Source of the DNA: Streptomyces sp. NBC_00568
GTDB taxonomy: Bacteria > Actinomycetota > Actinomycetes > Streptomycetales > Streptomycetaceae
Reading direction: 5' to 3'
Length of the DNA stretch: 64,000 nt
Assembly (NCBI RefSeq): GCF_026341855.1
Contig: NZ_JAPENW010000001.1
Span: forward strand, 2,480,001 to 2,544,000
A program made the translations under genes and the position numbers. The first letter of the stretch is position 1; each line of letters begins with the position of its first letter. Below are positions 1 to 9,481 of this stretch, one piece after another. The notes under the pieces are model-generated. The model made no database searches. It worked only from the letters and a program-made list of their open reading frames with translations, and was not told where the DNA came from.

Positions 1-330
1 CTTGGTCAGCCAGTCGAGCGTGATGCTGGGTACGGAATCGTCGGGATGGATGAGATCGACTTCCAGGATCCCGAGGGCCGCGTCGAAGCCGTCGGGATAG
101 AAGGCGAAGGCGTAGAAGGGATCTCGGCTACGGCTGTCCTCGGCTCGGGCTCGCAGGTCGGCCCGTACGGCGTCCGGGTCGATGTCGTACCCAGCCGCCC
201 CGCTTCGTTCGACGATGCTCTTGACGGCCGGCTCGGCCCAGCCTTCCGTGACGTCCGTGTGCGCTGAGCCGGGGAGGGGAATCCAGTCCCGAGGGCAGGA
301 GATCCCGTACGTGAGGGTGGGAATGGGCAT
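1..330 (-). CDS. Hypothetical protein, last gene of T7SS-linked operon (partial)
   Basis: Leftward reading frame that stays open from an ATG at 330 to the window edge (at least 110 codons; C-terminus outside). It begins MPIPTLTYGISCPRDW and is followed by an acidic, soluble-looking sequence without signal peptide or membrane segment. The start sits 4 bp after the stop of the preceding gene, behind a GGTGAGGTG ribosome site, so it is the sixth gene of the leftward operon beginning at 4559. I recognise no family. By position it could be an accessory protein of the type VII locus, which is inference only. Confidence 0.6.
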   Translation of the reverse strand, partial: MPIPTLTYGISCPRDWIPLPGSAHTDVTEGWAEPAVKSIVERSGAAGYDIDPDAVRADLRARAEDSRSRDPFYAFAFYPDGFDAALGILEVDLIHPDDSVPSITLDWLTK

Positions 331-334
331 CACC

Positions 335-985
335 TCACCCGTCCTTCCAGCTGAGTGATCCGGCGACCGCGTCGAAGAGGTCGACCATGGCGTCGGCGAT
401 CTGGACCAGGGGCGTGGAGAACGTCAGCAGCAGGTACATGTCGCTGCGGGGCACGCCGAGTTGGTAGTCCACCGTCATCGAGGGGAGGGCATCGATGTCC
501 GCCTCGCCTGACGTGGTCGGGTCCGTCGGATGCACCGCTGGGGCATCAGGGTCGACGCGGACCCTCATCGCCATACCCGCGGCAAGCTCGGACATCGAGA
601 CCGTACGTCCCTGGCGCCCTTCGGCTTCGAGTTCGTCGGCGAGTTCCCGCAGCGACGGCAACTCTGCCCCAGGATTCCTCGGAGGGATCAGAGTGATCAG
701 CAAGGAAGCCGGAATCGTGAGGGAGCCCGCCCGCTGGAGACTGATGTAGAGCTCGATGCCTCCCTGATCGAAGGCGTTCGTGGCTCGCTCCAGCAGTTCC
801 TGTCGCAGGAGACGGCGCAGGCGCGGCTCGTTGTCGACGCCGTCGAACTGCCGGTTCACCAAGGCGTCGACAGACTGCCGGCGTCGCTCAGGTTCGAGAG
901 CGACCCGGAACCACGCGTCGGGCAGCAACAGTTGGTAGTCGGACGGCGGTGGCTGGGCCAGGTCCTGGGAGAGGGGAGAAGTCAC
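335..985 (-). CDS. Hypothetical protein, T7SS-linked operon
   Basis: Unrecognised 216-aa protein. A longer frame is open upstream, but the GTG at 985 is the sensible start because it overlaps the stop of the preceding gene as GTGA (982-985), the usual coupled arrangement. It begins VTSPLSQDLAQPPP and contains a long amphipathic alpha/beta region (ERRRQSVDALVNRQF, then LLRQELLERATNAFD) and a hydrophobic patch near residue 90, but no convincing membrane helix. It looks cytoplasmic and may be a small partner of the membrane protein next to it. Function unknown; operon membership is well supported by the overlap. Confidence 0.75.
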   Translation of the reverse strand: MTSPLSQDLAQPPPSDYQLLLPDAWFRVALEPERRRQSVDALVNRQFDGVDNEPRLRRLLRQELLERATNAFDQGGIELYISLQRAGSLTIPASLLITLIPPRNPGAELPSLRELADELEAEGRQGRTVSMSELAAGMAMRVRVDPDAPAVHPTDPTTSGEADIDALPSMTVDYQLGVPRSDMYLLLTFSTPLVQIADAMVDLFDAVAGSLSWKDG

Positions 986-2328
986 GGTGACTCCAGCGCG
1001 GCGGGGCGGTCGAGCCGGAGCCGACTGGCCAGCTGATGGACGACGACCGTCGCGACCTCCATCACGATGGTCAGGACGGCCAGGGCACCGGCCACCCGTG
1101 CGGGCCACAGGTCCGAGGCGAGTTGAGGCAGCAGAAGCAGACCGAACAGGGAAACGATCAGCGGTTCGGCGCCTTGACCGGCCGAGGCGTTCCACCTCGT
1201 CCGAGAGCGGGCTTCCTTCGGGGCCATCAGCGACATCGATCTCGCGTCGGCGGCCAGTTCGTGGTTCTGCCACCACGGAACGGAGTGCTCGGCCGCCCGT
1301 ACCTTCCTGTCGGAAACGGGCACTCCGAGTGCGCTCACGAGTTTCGACCAAGTCTCCCGCCCCTGCGGCCCGGCGAACCACCAACGCCAGACGAGGAGGG
1401 CCCGCACCGCGTCCGCTCCGTCCCTGAACTCGACACCGAGGACGGCACCGGACTTCGGGTCCGTCAGACGCACAAGGCTGCTCACACCAGAAGCTCCGCC
1501 TCTCGCGATCCAGCGCTCCCTGCCCAGCGTGTCGGTCAGGACGACGTCCTGGGGCAGGACTCGTACGGCCGCGGTGTCACGGAAGCGGCGGGTGGCTCCC
1601 GAGCCCTCCTCCGGAGCCGGTACGACGATGGTGGCGTCGGCGAGCAGTGTGTTCTGGCGGTCGTGTGATCGCTGCAGAAGACGTACGGCCAGGTCCGAGC
1701 CTGGCACGACGAACAGTCCGGCAGATGCCACCAGGGCCGTCCACTCGTTCGCCTTGCCCGTCATCGCGATGACGAGAAAGAACACGAACCAGACGAACAT
1801 TCCGATTCCTCGCGCCCAGTTGTGCCAGGCGGGAAGCTCGCGGTGGACTGCGCGGTCAGGCCGCACACCCGACGTCTTGTCCTCCGGGTGCGCGCGGGAC
1901 TCCGGGCTCTCCTGCAAGGAAATCCCCAGATCGCCCACGAATCGGCGGAGTCCGGTCCGGTCGAGACATTGCGACGGCCCGAGGTCGAGTACGCCCACCA
2001 GGCCCGCCTCCGGAAGCCATTCGGCCAGCGGAATCCGGAGGATCGTCCTCTCGTCGGCGTCCCTGAAGTCCACGACACCCCACCGGTCGGCCACGGGGGC
2101 ACTCGCGGCCGTTCCGGAGCCGGGCGGCGGAACGAAGACCGCACGGGCGATTCCGCCTTCTCCGACGACGTACCGGCGCTCTCGCAGCCGGCGATCCCGG
2201 ACGATCAGCTCGTTCCCACGCCGGTAGACACGTGCGTGGCGCACCACGTCCAGGGTTTGGGGACCGGACCCCCGCGGTCGCAGGTGGAGGTCCGGAAGGG
2301 CCGTTCCTGAATCGGGTCGATCAGCCAT
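982..2328 (-). CDS. Multi-pass membrane protein, T7SS-linked operon
   Basis: Unrecognised 448-aa membrane protein. Residues 1-165 form a soluble region. A pair of membrane helices follows (GIGMFVWFVFFLVIAM, then WTALVASAGLFVV), then about 170 residues of soluble domain, then a second pair near the C-terminus (LIVSLFGLLLLPQL, then VAGALAVLTIVMEVATVVV). The start is uncertain: ATG 2328 overlaps the upstream gene by 8 bp, while ATG 2346 is in frame but lies deeper inside it. The downstream end couples to the next gene through GTGA. It sits between the large T7SS-type protein and two unknowns, so a structural or accessory role in the secretion locus is possible but unproven. Confidence 0.75.
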   Translation of the reverse strand: MADRPDSGTALPDLHLRPRGSGPQTLDVVRHARVYRRGNELIVRDRRLRERRYVVGEGGIARAVFVPPPGSGTAASAPVADRWGVVDFRDADERTILRIPLAEWLPEAGLVGVLDLGPSQCLDRTGLRRFVGDLGISLQESPESRAHPEDKTSGVRPDRAVHRELPAWHNWARGIGMFVWFVFFLVIAMTGKANEWTALVASAGLFVVPGSDLAVRLLQRSHDRQNTLLADATIVVPAPEEGSGATRRFRDTAAVRVLPQDVVLTDTLGRERWIARGGASGVSSLVRLTDPKSGAVLGVEFRDGADAVRALLVWRWWFAGPQGRETWSKLVSALGVPVSDRKVRAAEHSVPWWQNHELAADARSMSLMAPKEARSRTRWNASAGQGAEPLIVSLFGLLLLPQLASDLWPARVAGALAVLTIVMEVATVVVHQLASRLRLDRPAALESP

Positions 2329-3841
2329 CGCTCGTTGTCCAAGCATCCTTGATTCCCGTTGCCGACCACAGACCGTCCTTCAGCGCGTCGGTGCCGAGGG
2401 CGTGTCCGATCGGGGCGGTCAATTTTCCCTTGTCCGCCGCGTCAATGAACGTTGCCACAGCAGTCGTACCCTGCCAGATATGCGTCTGAGTCTTGAAGAC
2501 GTCCATCGCGGCCTTGACCTCGTCGAGATTGCGGATCTCCGGGGCGATGCTGTCAATCTCCCGGGTGAGGTCGTCCAGCCCGCTGTCACCGACCTTGAAC
2601 GCCGCTCCCTCCCAGGTACTCCCCTGGCCCAGTTGACTCAGGTTCCGGGGGCGAAGGTCCTTGACACCCTTGAACCCCTCGGCCCATTCCCTCCCGATGG
2701 CTCGCGGGCTGAAGGCTTCGGCGACACGGCCCGCACCGGGAAACCACCCCTTGGGTGCGCCGGCCACCGCATCCGCGCCCTTCTTGCCGCGCAGGGCGCC
2801 GCCGCTCAAGCGGTTGGCCTGCTTCCAGGCCGCCTGCTCGGCTCGTTTGAAGGCGGCACTCCCCCGCTTCGCCACGACGTTCTCCATGGCGCGCCGGAAA
2901 GCAGCGGAGCGGGCCATCCCCTTGGCACCTTGCATCGCGCCCTTGGCGCCGGCCAGGGCACCGCGGCCGATACCCATGGTCGCGATTCCCACGACGTCCA
3001 GAGCAACATCGAACCAACTGCCCTCCCCCGCGAGCGCCAGAAGGATGTGTCCTGCCAGAGAGATGACGGTGGCGAGCAAGGCGATGGATCCCAGCACTGC
3101 GGCCAGTGCCTGCCCGACGACGGGGATCCATCCGACCAGCAGGGAGAGCGTTCCACAAATGGTCGCCACCCAGCCGGCCCATTCGAGGACCTCCGTGATC
3201 CATCCGGCGTTGTCGTGCACCCAGCCCTTGAACTTGTCCCAGGTGCCGTCCTTCAGGCCGTCGTGGTCGATGGCGCTGCGAATGGCGTCCCTCGCACGCT
3301 TGGCCGCTCTGTCACGGACATCCTTGGCAGCGTCGAGATCCTCCTTCGCCCGTTCCATCGCCGAAGTCGCCGCTTCTTGGCGCTTCTCCAGCTTCTTCCG
3401 GTCGGGATCGTCATCCGCCGTGCCCTTGGGGAGTCTGTCGATCGCACCGCTGCTCGACGTGTGCTCGTCATGCGCGCCCTGAGCGTCACGAAGTGCCTTG
3501 TCGGCCATGGTCTGCGCGCGATGCAGCTCAGAGGCGTACTCCTTGGACGGCCCACCCTCGGCGACTTTCTCGCCCAGGGCGTCCGCAGCCGCGTCGTAGC
3601 GTTTGAACGCCTTCCGAAGTTTGCCCCCGGCCTCCTCGGCCTCGTCGCGGAACTCTTCGGCAGCCTTGCTCTTCCACGACTCGACGGACGAGAGCGCTTG
3701 GATCTCTTTCGCCTGCTTCTGGATGGCCTCCGCGGTTTTACGGAGATCACGGCCGAGTCTGGCAACCTCTTCCGGATCGCCCGGAATCGGGTCCGACGTC
3801 TCACCGATCACTTGCCACTCGTCGGCCCGCGGGCGCGTCAC
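2321..3841 (-). CDS. T7SS-type helical membrane protein with WXG-like N-terminus
   Basis: 506-aa protein with the look of a putative type VII secreted or secretion-associated protein. Residues 10-190 are almost entirely charged coiled-coil helix with a WXG-like turn (VESWKSKAAEEFRDEA, near residue 55), resembling the N-terminal signal region of actinobacterial T7SS toxins. Residues 210-280 hold hydrophobic helices (WVATICGTLSLLVGWIPVV, then IALLATVISLAGHILLALA). The C-terminal part is Ala/Gly/Lys rich and then globular. No toxin domain is visible at the C-terminus, so I call it a T7SS-associated membrane protein, not an effector. GTG 3841 overlaps the stop of the WXG100-like gene upstream (GTGA). 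Confidence 0.7.
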   Translation of the reverse strand: MTRPRADEWQVIGETSDPIPGDPEEVARLGRDLRKTAEAIQKQAKEIQALSSVESWKSKAAEEFRDEAEEAGGKLRKAFKRYDAAADALGEKVAEGGPSKEYASELHRAQTMADKALRDAQGAHDEHTSSSGAIDRLPKGTADDDPDRKKLEKRQEAATSAMERAKEDLDAAKDVRDRAAKRARDAIRSAIDHDGLKDGTWDKFKGWVHDNAGWITEVLEWAGWVATICGTLSLLVGWIPVVGQALAAVLGSIALLATVISLAGHILLALAGEGSWFDVALDVVGIATMGIGRGALAGAKGAMQGAKGMARSAAFRRAMENVVAKRGSAAFKRAEQAAWKQANRLSGGALRGKKGADAVAGAPKGWFPGAGRVAEAFSPRAIGREWAEGFKGVKDLRPRNLSQLGQGSTWEGAAFKVGDSGLDDLTREIDSIAPEIRNLDEVKAAMDVFKTQTHIWQGTTAVATFIDAADKGKLTAPIGHALGTDALKDGLWSATGIKDAWTTSDG

Positions 3842-4161
3842 TGCTTGGCCCCCTTGCCGCCTGCGTCCTTCTTGTCCGTGGAGCGGAGGGCCTCAGCGAG
3901 CTGATGGTCGATGTCCTCGTAAGCCTTCGCCGCCGTGGAGAGAATCTCCGAAAGCTTCTTCAGCTCGTCCGTCAGACGTTCGCGATGAATCCTCCAGTTG
4001 TCGCCGAAGTCGTCGAACACGTCGACCAGGCTCTGCTCGCCGAGCGTGGCGGTCCCGAGCCCATCGGCGGGGTTCGCGTTCCCGCTGAACTCGCGGTGAA
4101 TTTTGGAGAGTGAACGAGCGCTCTCTTTGATGCGGGTGATGTCGGCGGTCTGGTCCGACAT
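3838..4161 (-). CDS. WXG100-like small helical protein (EsxB-like)
   Basis: 107-aa, all-helical protein in a place typical of ESX substrates. ATG 4161 is chosen over an in-frame ATG at 4185 because GGAGGGG lies just upstream of it. The chain has two helices either side of a central turn. The classical W-x-G is absent: the only tryptophan is in GDNWRIHRE. After the second helix comes AAKAYEDIDHQLAEAL, which contains a YxxxD element (YEDID) like the C-terminal type VII export signal. Its neighbour at 4254-4559 has the same ending, suggesting a heterodimer. The Lys/Gly-rich tail after residue 95 is probably disordered. Confidence 0.75.
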   Translation of the reverse strand: MSDQTADITRIKESARSLSKIHREFSGNANPADGLGTATLGEQSLVDVFDDFGDNWRIHRERLTDELKKLSEILSTAAKAYEDIDHQLAEALRSTDKKDAGGKGAKQ

Positions 4162-4253
4162 GGATCCCCTCCGAAGGCTTTCCACGGAAGCAAGAGGGGC
4201 GTGACGGCCACGCGGGCCGTCACGCCTGAGGCAACGCTGCTGCGCCGCAGGTA

Positions 4254-4559
4254 CTAGCCCTTGACACCCTTGGCCAGCTGATCATCCAGGTCCTCGTACG
4301 CCTTCGCGGCGTCCTCGAGGAACTTGGCCATGCCCTTGAGGCCCTCAAGGGTGTCCTTCATGCCCTTGGTGAACTCCTTGAAGGAGTCGTCGAAGGCCTG
4401 GGAGCCCTTGGACGTCGTGTAGCCGTCCGCGACGAGGCCGTCGATGTAGCTGTCGAGGCCGTGGAGCTTGTCCTCCATCTTCTCCTTCTCGTGGCCGAGT
4501 CGCTTAGCAGCGTGCCGCATCTTGTCGTAAGTGATGTCCGCGTCTTTGCCGCCGGCCAT
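4254..4559 (-). CDS. WXG100-like small helical protein (EsxA-like)
   Basis: 101-aa first gene of the leftward operon, starting at ATG 4559 behind GGAGGAC; in-frame codons upstream to 4643 lack a ribosome site. It is a two-helix hairpin of WXG100 size with the turn DGYTTSKGSQAF, where the usual tryptophan of W-x-G is replaced but the Gly and downstream Ala-Phe are kept. The end AAKAYEDLDDQLAKG carries YEDLD, matching the YxxxD/E export signal of type VII substrates. Family membership is inferred from size, helical pattern and the tail; the protein has no tryptophan at all. It diverges from the EccC-type ATPase gene across 277 bp, which probably hold both promoters. Confidence 0.78.
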   Translation of the reverse strand: MAGGKDADITYDKMRHAAKRLGHEKEKMEDKLHGLDSYIDGLVADGYTTSKGSQAFDDSFKEFTKGMKDTLEGLKGMAKFLEDAAKAYEDLDDQLAKGVKG

Positions 4560-4836
4560 GTGGCGTCCTCCATGCTTCAACTCGCCGCAGGGCCAACCCC
4601 CGTGGCTCCTGATGCGGATGGTGTGATCGTCCGCATTGAGCAAGCAGCTTACTTACGACGCTTGCAGGAGCACACCCCGGTTCTGTCACGAGCCCGCACC
4701 AGAGGTGGTGTCCGGCCGGGGCCTCCCTGGTTCCCTCACACGGGCCGTTGCCTGCGGGAAGCGGCGAGCGGCTATCGTCGAGAGCACTGTGGCCCGCGTT
4801 CCGGAAGCGGCCCGGGGTGTCTGGGGGAGGACGAGC

Positions 4837-7800
4837 GTGCGGCTGACTCTGACCGTCGTCGACCCGCTCGGCGGCGCCACCGCCGACGTGGTTCTTGATG
4901 CGGATCCCGAGTCCTCGGTGGGGGACATCGCCAAAGAGCTTGCGGAACACGTCGGTTACGGCGGTGGTGCGCAGATCATTCCCCTCGGGCAGCACCAGGG
5001 AGCCACGGCCGGGGGCGCGCCCCTCGCGTACGTCGACGGGTATCCCGTCGATCCGGCCGCGACGATCGGCACCTCTCCGCTGCGCGAAGGCGCCGTCGTC
5101 AGCCTGCACGACCCCGCCGGATGCCTGCCCGGCGAGCCGACCGGGCTCGTCGAACTGCGGGTGGCCGGCGGTCCGTCGGCGGGCGCCGTGCACCGGCTCG
5201 GGATCGGCCGTTACGACATCGGCGCCGGAGCGTCGTCGTACCTGCGGATCGACGATCCCGAACTTCCGCAAAGGGCGCTGACGTTGTCAGTTGCAACGGA
5301 CGGAACGTGTCGCGTCGCCGTGCACGGGGAGAAGGAGGGCGTCACCCTCGACGGCAGTCCCTTCGAGGAACGCGAGGACGACGAGTGGCCGCTCGGCAGC
5401 GAGGTCGCCGTCGGCAACACCCTTCTCCAGCTGGACCGTTACTCGGCACCGGACGCCGCGCTGAAGTGGTCGGACGACGGTGCCGGGCTGGACTACAACC
5501 GTCCGCCGCGGCTGCATCCGCCGGAGCGCGAGACCAAGTTCCGGCTGCCGAGCCCCGTACGGGACTACGAAGCCCGTCCGCTGCCCTGGCTGATGGCCCT
5601 GACCCCGCTGGTCTCCGCCGTCGTCATGGTGATGGTGTTCGGACGCTGGTACTACATGATCATGGCTCTGCTGAGTCCGCTGATCATGCTGGGCAACTAC
5701 CTGATGGACAAGAAGCAGGGGCGCAAGTCCCACGCCAAGCAGGTCAAGGAGTACAACGAGCACAAGGCGCGGATCGAGAAGGACGCCCAGGAGGCCCTGC
5801 TCGCCGAACGGCTCGACCGGCGTCGGGCGATACCCGATCCGGCGACCGTGCTGTCACTGGGCACCGGGCCGCGCACCCGGCTCTGGGAGCGCCGCCGCAC
5901 CGACGCCGACCATCTGCTGCTGCGGGTCGGCACCGGGCAGCTGCCCTCCGAGGTGGTGCTCGACGACCCGGAGCAGGACGACCACAAGCGTCAGGTCACC
6001 TGGACCATCGAGGACGCGCCGGTCGCCCTTCCGCTCGGCGAGCGGGGGGTCGTCGGCATCGCCGGACCGGGCGACTCGGCGCAGGCGCTGGGGCGTTGGG
6101 TGGTCGCGCAGGCCGCGGTGCTGCACAGCCCGCTGGACGTCCAGTTCTACGTCCTGACGGAGAACAGCGGCCGGGAGAGCTGGGACTGGGTGCGCTGGCT
6201 GCCGCACAGCCGGCCCGCCGGGGCCCAGGACGCCAACGTCCTCATCGGCACGGATGCCGAGACCGTCGGCGCGCGGATCGGTGAGCTGACCCAGCTCCTC
6301 GACGCCCGCCAGAAGGCCGCCCGGCAGAACGGCAACAAGGCCTCGTTCAGCGATCCGGACATCGTCGTCGTCTGGGACGGTTCCCGGCGGCTGCGGTCCA
6401 TGCCGGGGGTGGTGCGGCTGCTGCGCGAGGGCCCGGCCATGTCCATGTACGCCATCTGCCTGGACGCCGAGGAGCGGTTCCTGCCCGGCGAGTGCCAGGC
6501 CATCGTCATCGCGGAGCCCAAGCCCGAGGAGCACGCGACGGCCCAGCGGCCGGCCCGGACCGCGCCGGCCGCCCCCGGTGGCTTCCCCTCCTTCCACGCC
6601 TGGCACGCCACCGAGCCCGACGACTCCGCAGCCGGCGCGGACAAGGCCCTCGAACTGCGGCTGCGCGTCCAGCAGACGGGCATCGCGCGGGTACGGGACG
6701 TACGGCCGGACTTCGTGTCGGCGGCCTGGTGCGGCCGGCTGGCCCGCTCCCTGTCCCCGCTGCGCGACATCAGCGGCGAGACCGAGGACTCGGCGCTCCC
6801 CGGTGCCAGCCGGCTCCTCGACGTGCTGCAGCTGGAGCCGCCGACCGGTGACGCGATCAGCGCGCGCTGGCGGATGGGCGGACAGTCGACGACGGCGGTC
6901 ATCGGTGAGTCGTACGACGGTCCGTTCGGCATCGACATGCGGCGCGACGGCCCGCACGGTCTGATCGCCGGTACGACGGGTTCCGGCAAGTCGGAGCTGC
7001 TCCAGACCATCGTGGCGTCGCTGGCCGTGGCCAACACCCCCGAGAACATGACGTTCGTGCTCGTCGACTACAAGGGCGGCTCGGCGTTCAAGGACTGCGT
7101 CAAACTCCCGCACACCGTCGGCATGGTGACCGACCTCGACGCCCATCTCGTCGAGCGTGCGCTGGAATCGCTCGGGGCGGAGCTCAAGCGGCGCGAGCAC
7201 ATCCTCGCCGCCGCCGACGCCAAGGACATCGAGGACTACCAGGATCTCGTACGCCGTGATCCCTCGCACCCGTCCGTGCCCCGACTCCTCATCGTCATCG
7301 ACGAGTTCGCCTCCATGGTGCGTGACCTGCCGGACTTCGTGACGGGCCTGGTCAACATCGCCCAGCGAGGCCGTTCGCTCGGCATCCACCTGCTGCTCGC
7401 CACCCAGCGGCCGAGCGGTGTCGTCTCGCCCGAGATCCGGGCCAACACCAACCTCCGCATCGCGCTGCGCGTGACCGACGGCGGCGAGTCCAGCGACGTC
7501 ATCGACTCCCCCGAGGCCGGGCACATCTCCAAGAGCACACCGGGCCGGGCCTACGTCCGGCTCGGGCACGCCTCGCTCGTGCCGTTCCAGTCGGGCCGCG
7601 TCGGTGGCCGGCGGCCCGGTGCCGCCGATCCGACGGCGCTCGCGCCCTGGGCGGGACCGCTGGGCTGGGAGGACCTCGGGCGGGCCACGCTGGTCAAGCC
7701 GAAGGCCGAGCAGCGCGAGGAGGAGGAGATCACCGACCTCAAGGTCCTGGTCGACGCGGTGCGCGAGGCCAACCAGGCCCTCGGCATCCCGCCGCAGCAC

Positions 7801-9402
7801 AGCCCCTGGCTGCCCGCGCTCTCCGAGACGCTGCTGCTCGACGAGATCCAGGTGCCCGCGTTCGCGGGCGGTCCCGGCAAGCTGCCGCCCGCCCCGTACG
7901 GCGTCGAGGACCTGCCCGCCGACCAGGCCCGCCGACCCGTCGTGGTGGACTTCGCCACCTTCGGGCATCTGCTCATCGGCGGTGCCCCGCGCAGTGGCCG
8001 TTCACAGATCCTGCGGACGATCGCGGGCTCGCTGGCCCGCACCCACTCGGCGGCCGACGTCCATCTGTACGGCATCGACTGCGGCAACGGCGCACTCAAC
8101 GCGCTGACGCGGCTGCCGCACTGCGGCGCCGTCGTCGGCCGCAACCAGACCGAGCGCGTGGTCCGTCTCATCGCCCGCCTGAAGGGTGAACTCACCCGCA
8201 GACAGGATCTGTTGGCGGACAAGGGCTTCGCCGACATCGGCGAGCAGCGGGCCGCGGTGCCGGAGGACGAGCGGCTTCCGCACATCGTGGTGCTGCTCGA
8301 CCGGTGGGAGGGCTGGCTTCCGACGCTCGGCGAGTACGACCACGGCGACCTGACCGACCAGCTCACCGCGATGATGCGGGAGGGCGCGAGCGTCGGCCTG
8401 CACCTGGTGATGACGGGTGACCGCCAGATCCTCTCCACCCGGATCGGCTCGCTCACCGAGGACAAGTACGGTCTGCGGCTCGCCGACCGCTCCGACTTCT
8501 CGCTGATCGGCATCAACGCCCGCAAGATCCCCGAGGAGATCCCGCCCGGCCGCGGCTACCGCAACGAGCACGGCACCGAGACCCAGTTCGCCCTGCTCGC
8601 CGAGGATTCCACGGGTCAGGGCCAGGCCGCCGCGATCGGGGCGATCGGTGAGGCCGCCGCGGCCCGCGACGCCGGACTGCCGCGCGGCAGGCGCCCGTTC
8701 CGGGTCGATGTGCTGCCCACCCGGATCGGCTTCACCGACGCCTGGGAGATGCGCGACCCCGACGCATCCCGCTCCAGGCTGTGGAGTCTGGTGGGTATCG
8801 GCGGCGACGACATCATGGGCTTCGGTCCGGACCTCTCCCAGGGCGTGCCGACGTTCGTCATCGCCGGCCCGGCCAAGTCCGGCCGCAGTACGACCCTGTT
8901 GAACATGGCCCGGTCCTATCTGGCCCAGGGCGTACGTCTGGTCGTCGCCGCGCCCCGCCCGTCGCCGCTGCGCGAACTGGACGGACAGGACGGCGTGTTG
9001 AAGGTCTTCGACGAGGACGACATCGAGAGCGACGATCTGCGCGAGGCCATCGACTCGGCGTCGCGCGAGGAGCCGATCGTGGTCCTGGTCGACGACGGCG
9101 AGGTCTTGGAGGACTGCGACGCCGAGACGGTCTTCAAGCGGATCGTGCAGCGCGGCGCCGAACGCGGTCTCGGACTGGTCATCGCCGGTGACGAGGAAGA
9201 CGTGTGCAGCGGATTCTCCGGCTGGCAGGTCGAGATGAAGAAGGGCCGCCGCGGCATCCTGCTCTCTCCCCAGGACTCCTCGGCGGGCGAGCTGATCGGC
9301 ATCCGGACGAACCGGAGCATGGTCGGCGGGCCGGTCGCGCCCGGCAAGGGCCTGCTCCACCTCGGGGACGGCGAGCCGCTGACAGTGACGACGCCGATGT
9401 GA
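4837..9402 (+). CDS. eccC: EccC/EssC-type FtsK-SpoIIIE ATPase of type VII secretion
   Basis: 1521-aa motor of a type VII secretion system. The frame is open from 4636, but GTG 4837 is preceded by GGGGGAGG at 4823-4830 and begins a sensible domain (VRLTLTVVDPLGG). In order: a ubiquitin-like or N-terminal sensor region, an FHA-like fold near residues 110-210 lacking the classical phosphothreonine residues, two membrane helices near 250-290, then three FtsK-type ATPase domains. Domain 1 has an intact Walker A (GTTGSGKS, about residue 711) and Walker B (LLIVIDEFA, about 820). Domains 2 and 3 have GAPRSGRS and GPAKSGRS, with Arg for the P-loop Lys, as is common in EccC proteins whose later domains bind rather than hydrolyse ATP. 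The FHA-like N-terminus recalls Firmicute EssC. Confidence 0.93.
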   Translation: MRLTLTVVDPLGGATADVVLDADPESSVGDIAKELAEHVGYGGGAQIIPLGQHQGATAGGAPLAYVDGYPVDPAATIGTSPLREGAVVSLHDPAGCLPGEPTGLVELRVAGGPSAGAVHRLGIGRYDIGAGASSYLRIDDPELPQRALTLSVATDGTCRVAVHGEKEGVTLDGSPFEEREDDEWPLGSEVAVGNTLLQLDRYSAPDAALKWSDDGAGLDYNRPPRLHPPERETKFRLPSPVRDYEARPLPWLMALTPLVSAVVMVMVFGRWYYMIMALLSPLIMLGNYLMDKKQGRKSHAKQVKEYNEHKARIEKDAQEALLAERLDRRRAIPDPATVLSLGTGPRTRLWERRRTDADHLLLRVGTGQLPSEVVLDDPEQDDHKRQVTWTIEDAPVALPLGERGVVGIAGPGDSAQALGRWVVAQAAVLHSPLDVQFYVLTENSGRESWDWVRWLPHSRPAGAQDANVLIGTDAETVGARIGELTQLLDARQKAARQNGNKASFSDPDIVVVWDGSRRLRSMPGVVRLLREGPAMSMYAICLDAEERFLPGECQAIVIAEPKPEEHATAQRPARTAPAAPGGFPSFHAWHATEPDDSAAGADKALELRLRVQQTGIARVRDVRPDFVSAAWCGRLARSLSPLRDISGETEDSALPGASRLLDVLQLEPPTGDAISARWRMGGQSTTAVIGESYDGPFGIDMRRDGPHGLIAGTTGSGKSELLQTIVASLAVANTPENMTFVLVDYKGGSAFKDCVKLPHTVGMVTDLDAHLVERALESLGAELKRREHILAAADAKDIEDYQDLVRRDPSHPSVPRLLIVIDEFASMVRDLPDFVTGLVNIAQRGRSLGIHLLLATQRPSGVVSPEIRANTNLRIALRVTDGGESSDVIDSPEAGHISKSTPGRAYVRLGHASLVPFQSGRVGGRRPGAADPTALAPWAGPLGWEDLGRATLVKPKAEQREEEEITDLKVLVDAVREANQALGIPPQHSPWLPALSETLLLDEIQVPAFAGGPGKLPPAPYGVEDLPADQARRPVVVDFATFGHLLIGGAPRSGRSQILRTIAGSLARTHSAADVHLYGIDCGNGALNALTRLPHCGAVVGRNQTERVVRLIARLKGELTRRQDLLADKGFADIGEQRAAVPEDERLPHIVVLLDRWEGWLPTLGEYDHGDLTDQLTAMMREGASVGLHLVMTGDRQILSTRIGSLTEDKYGLRLADRSDFSLIGINARKIPEEIPPGRGYRNEHGTETQFALLAEDSTGQGQAAAIGAIGEAAAARDAGLPRGRRPFRVDVLPTRIGFTDAWEMRDPDASRSRLWSLVGIGGDDIMGFGPDLSQGVPTFVIAGPAKSGRSTTLLNMARSYLAQGVRLVVAAPRPSPLRELDGQDGVLKVFDEDDIESDDLREAIDSASREEPIVVLVDDGEVLEDCDAETVFKRIVQRGAERGLGLVIAGDEEDVCSGFSGWQVEMKKGRRGILLSPQDSSAGELIGIRTNRSMVGGPVAPGKGLLHLGDGEPLTVTTPM

Positions 9403-9423
9403 CCCGACGCGTCGGGCAGGTGA

Positions 9424-9450
9424 GAGAAGGCCGAGAAGGCCGAGAAGGCA
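9424..9450 (+). repeat. Three tandem copies of GAGAAGGCC
   Basis: Three back-to-back 9-bp units (9424-9432, 9433-9441, 9442-9450, the last ending in A), inside the 79-bp purine-rich gap between the EccC-type gene and the next membrane-protein gene. Each unit contains GAGAAGG, which could act as a weak ribosome-binding sequence, but it is too far from the GTG at 9482. It may be only a slippage product. Confidence 0.7.
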
Positions 9451-9481
9451 GAGCGGGAGAAGGAAGAGAGGGGCGGCTGCG

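Noticed and set aside
2321..3841. Calling the T7SS-type protein a polymorphic toxin.
   Set aside because: The N-terminus is effector-like, but no nuclease, ADP-ribosyltransferase or other toxin fold and no immunity gene follows.
5854..7968. Long open leftward frame opposite the EccC-type ATPase gene (about 700 codons).
   Set aside because: It is the mirror of a GC-rich coding strand: the opposite frame has clear ATPase motifs, while this one is Arg/Gly/Val-rich with no domain and no ribosome site. Many similar opposite-strand frames (for example 36085-39033 and 57940-60138) were dropped for the same reason.
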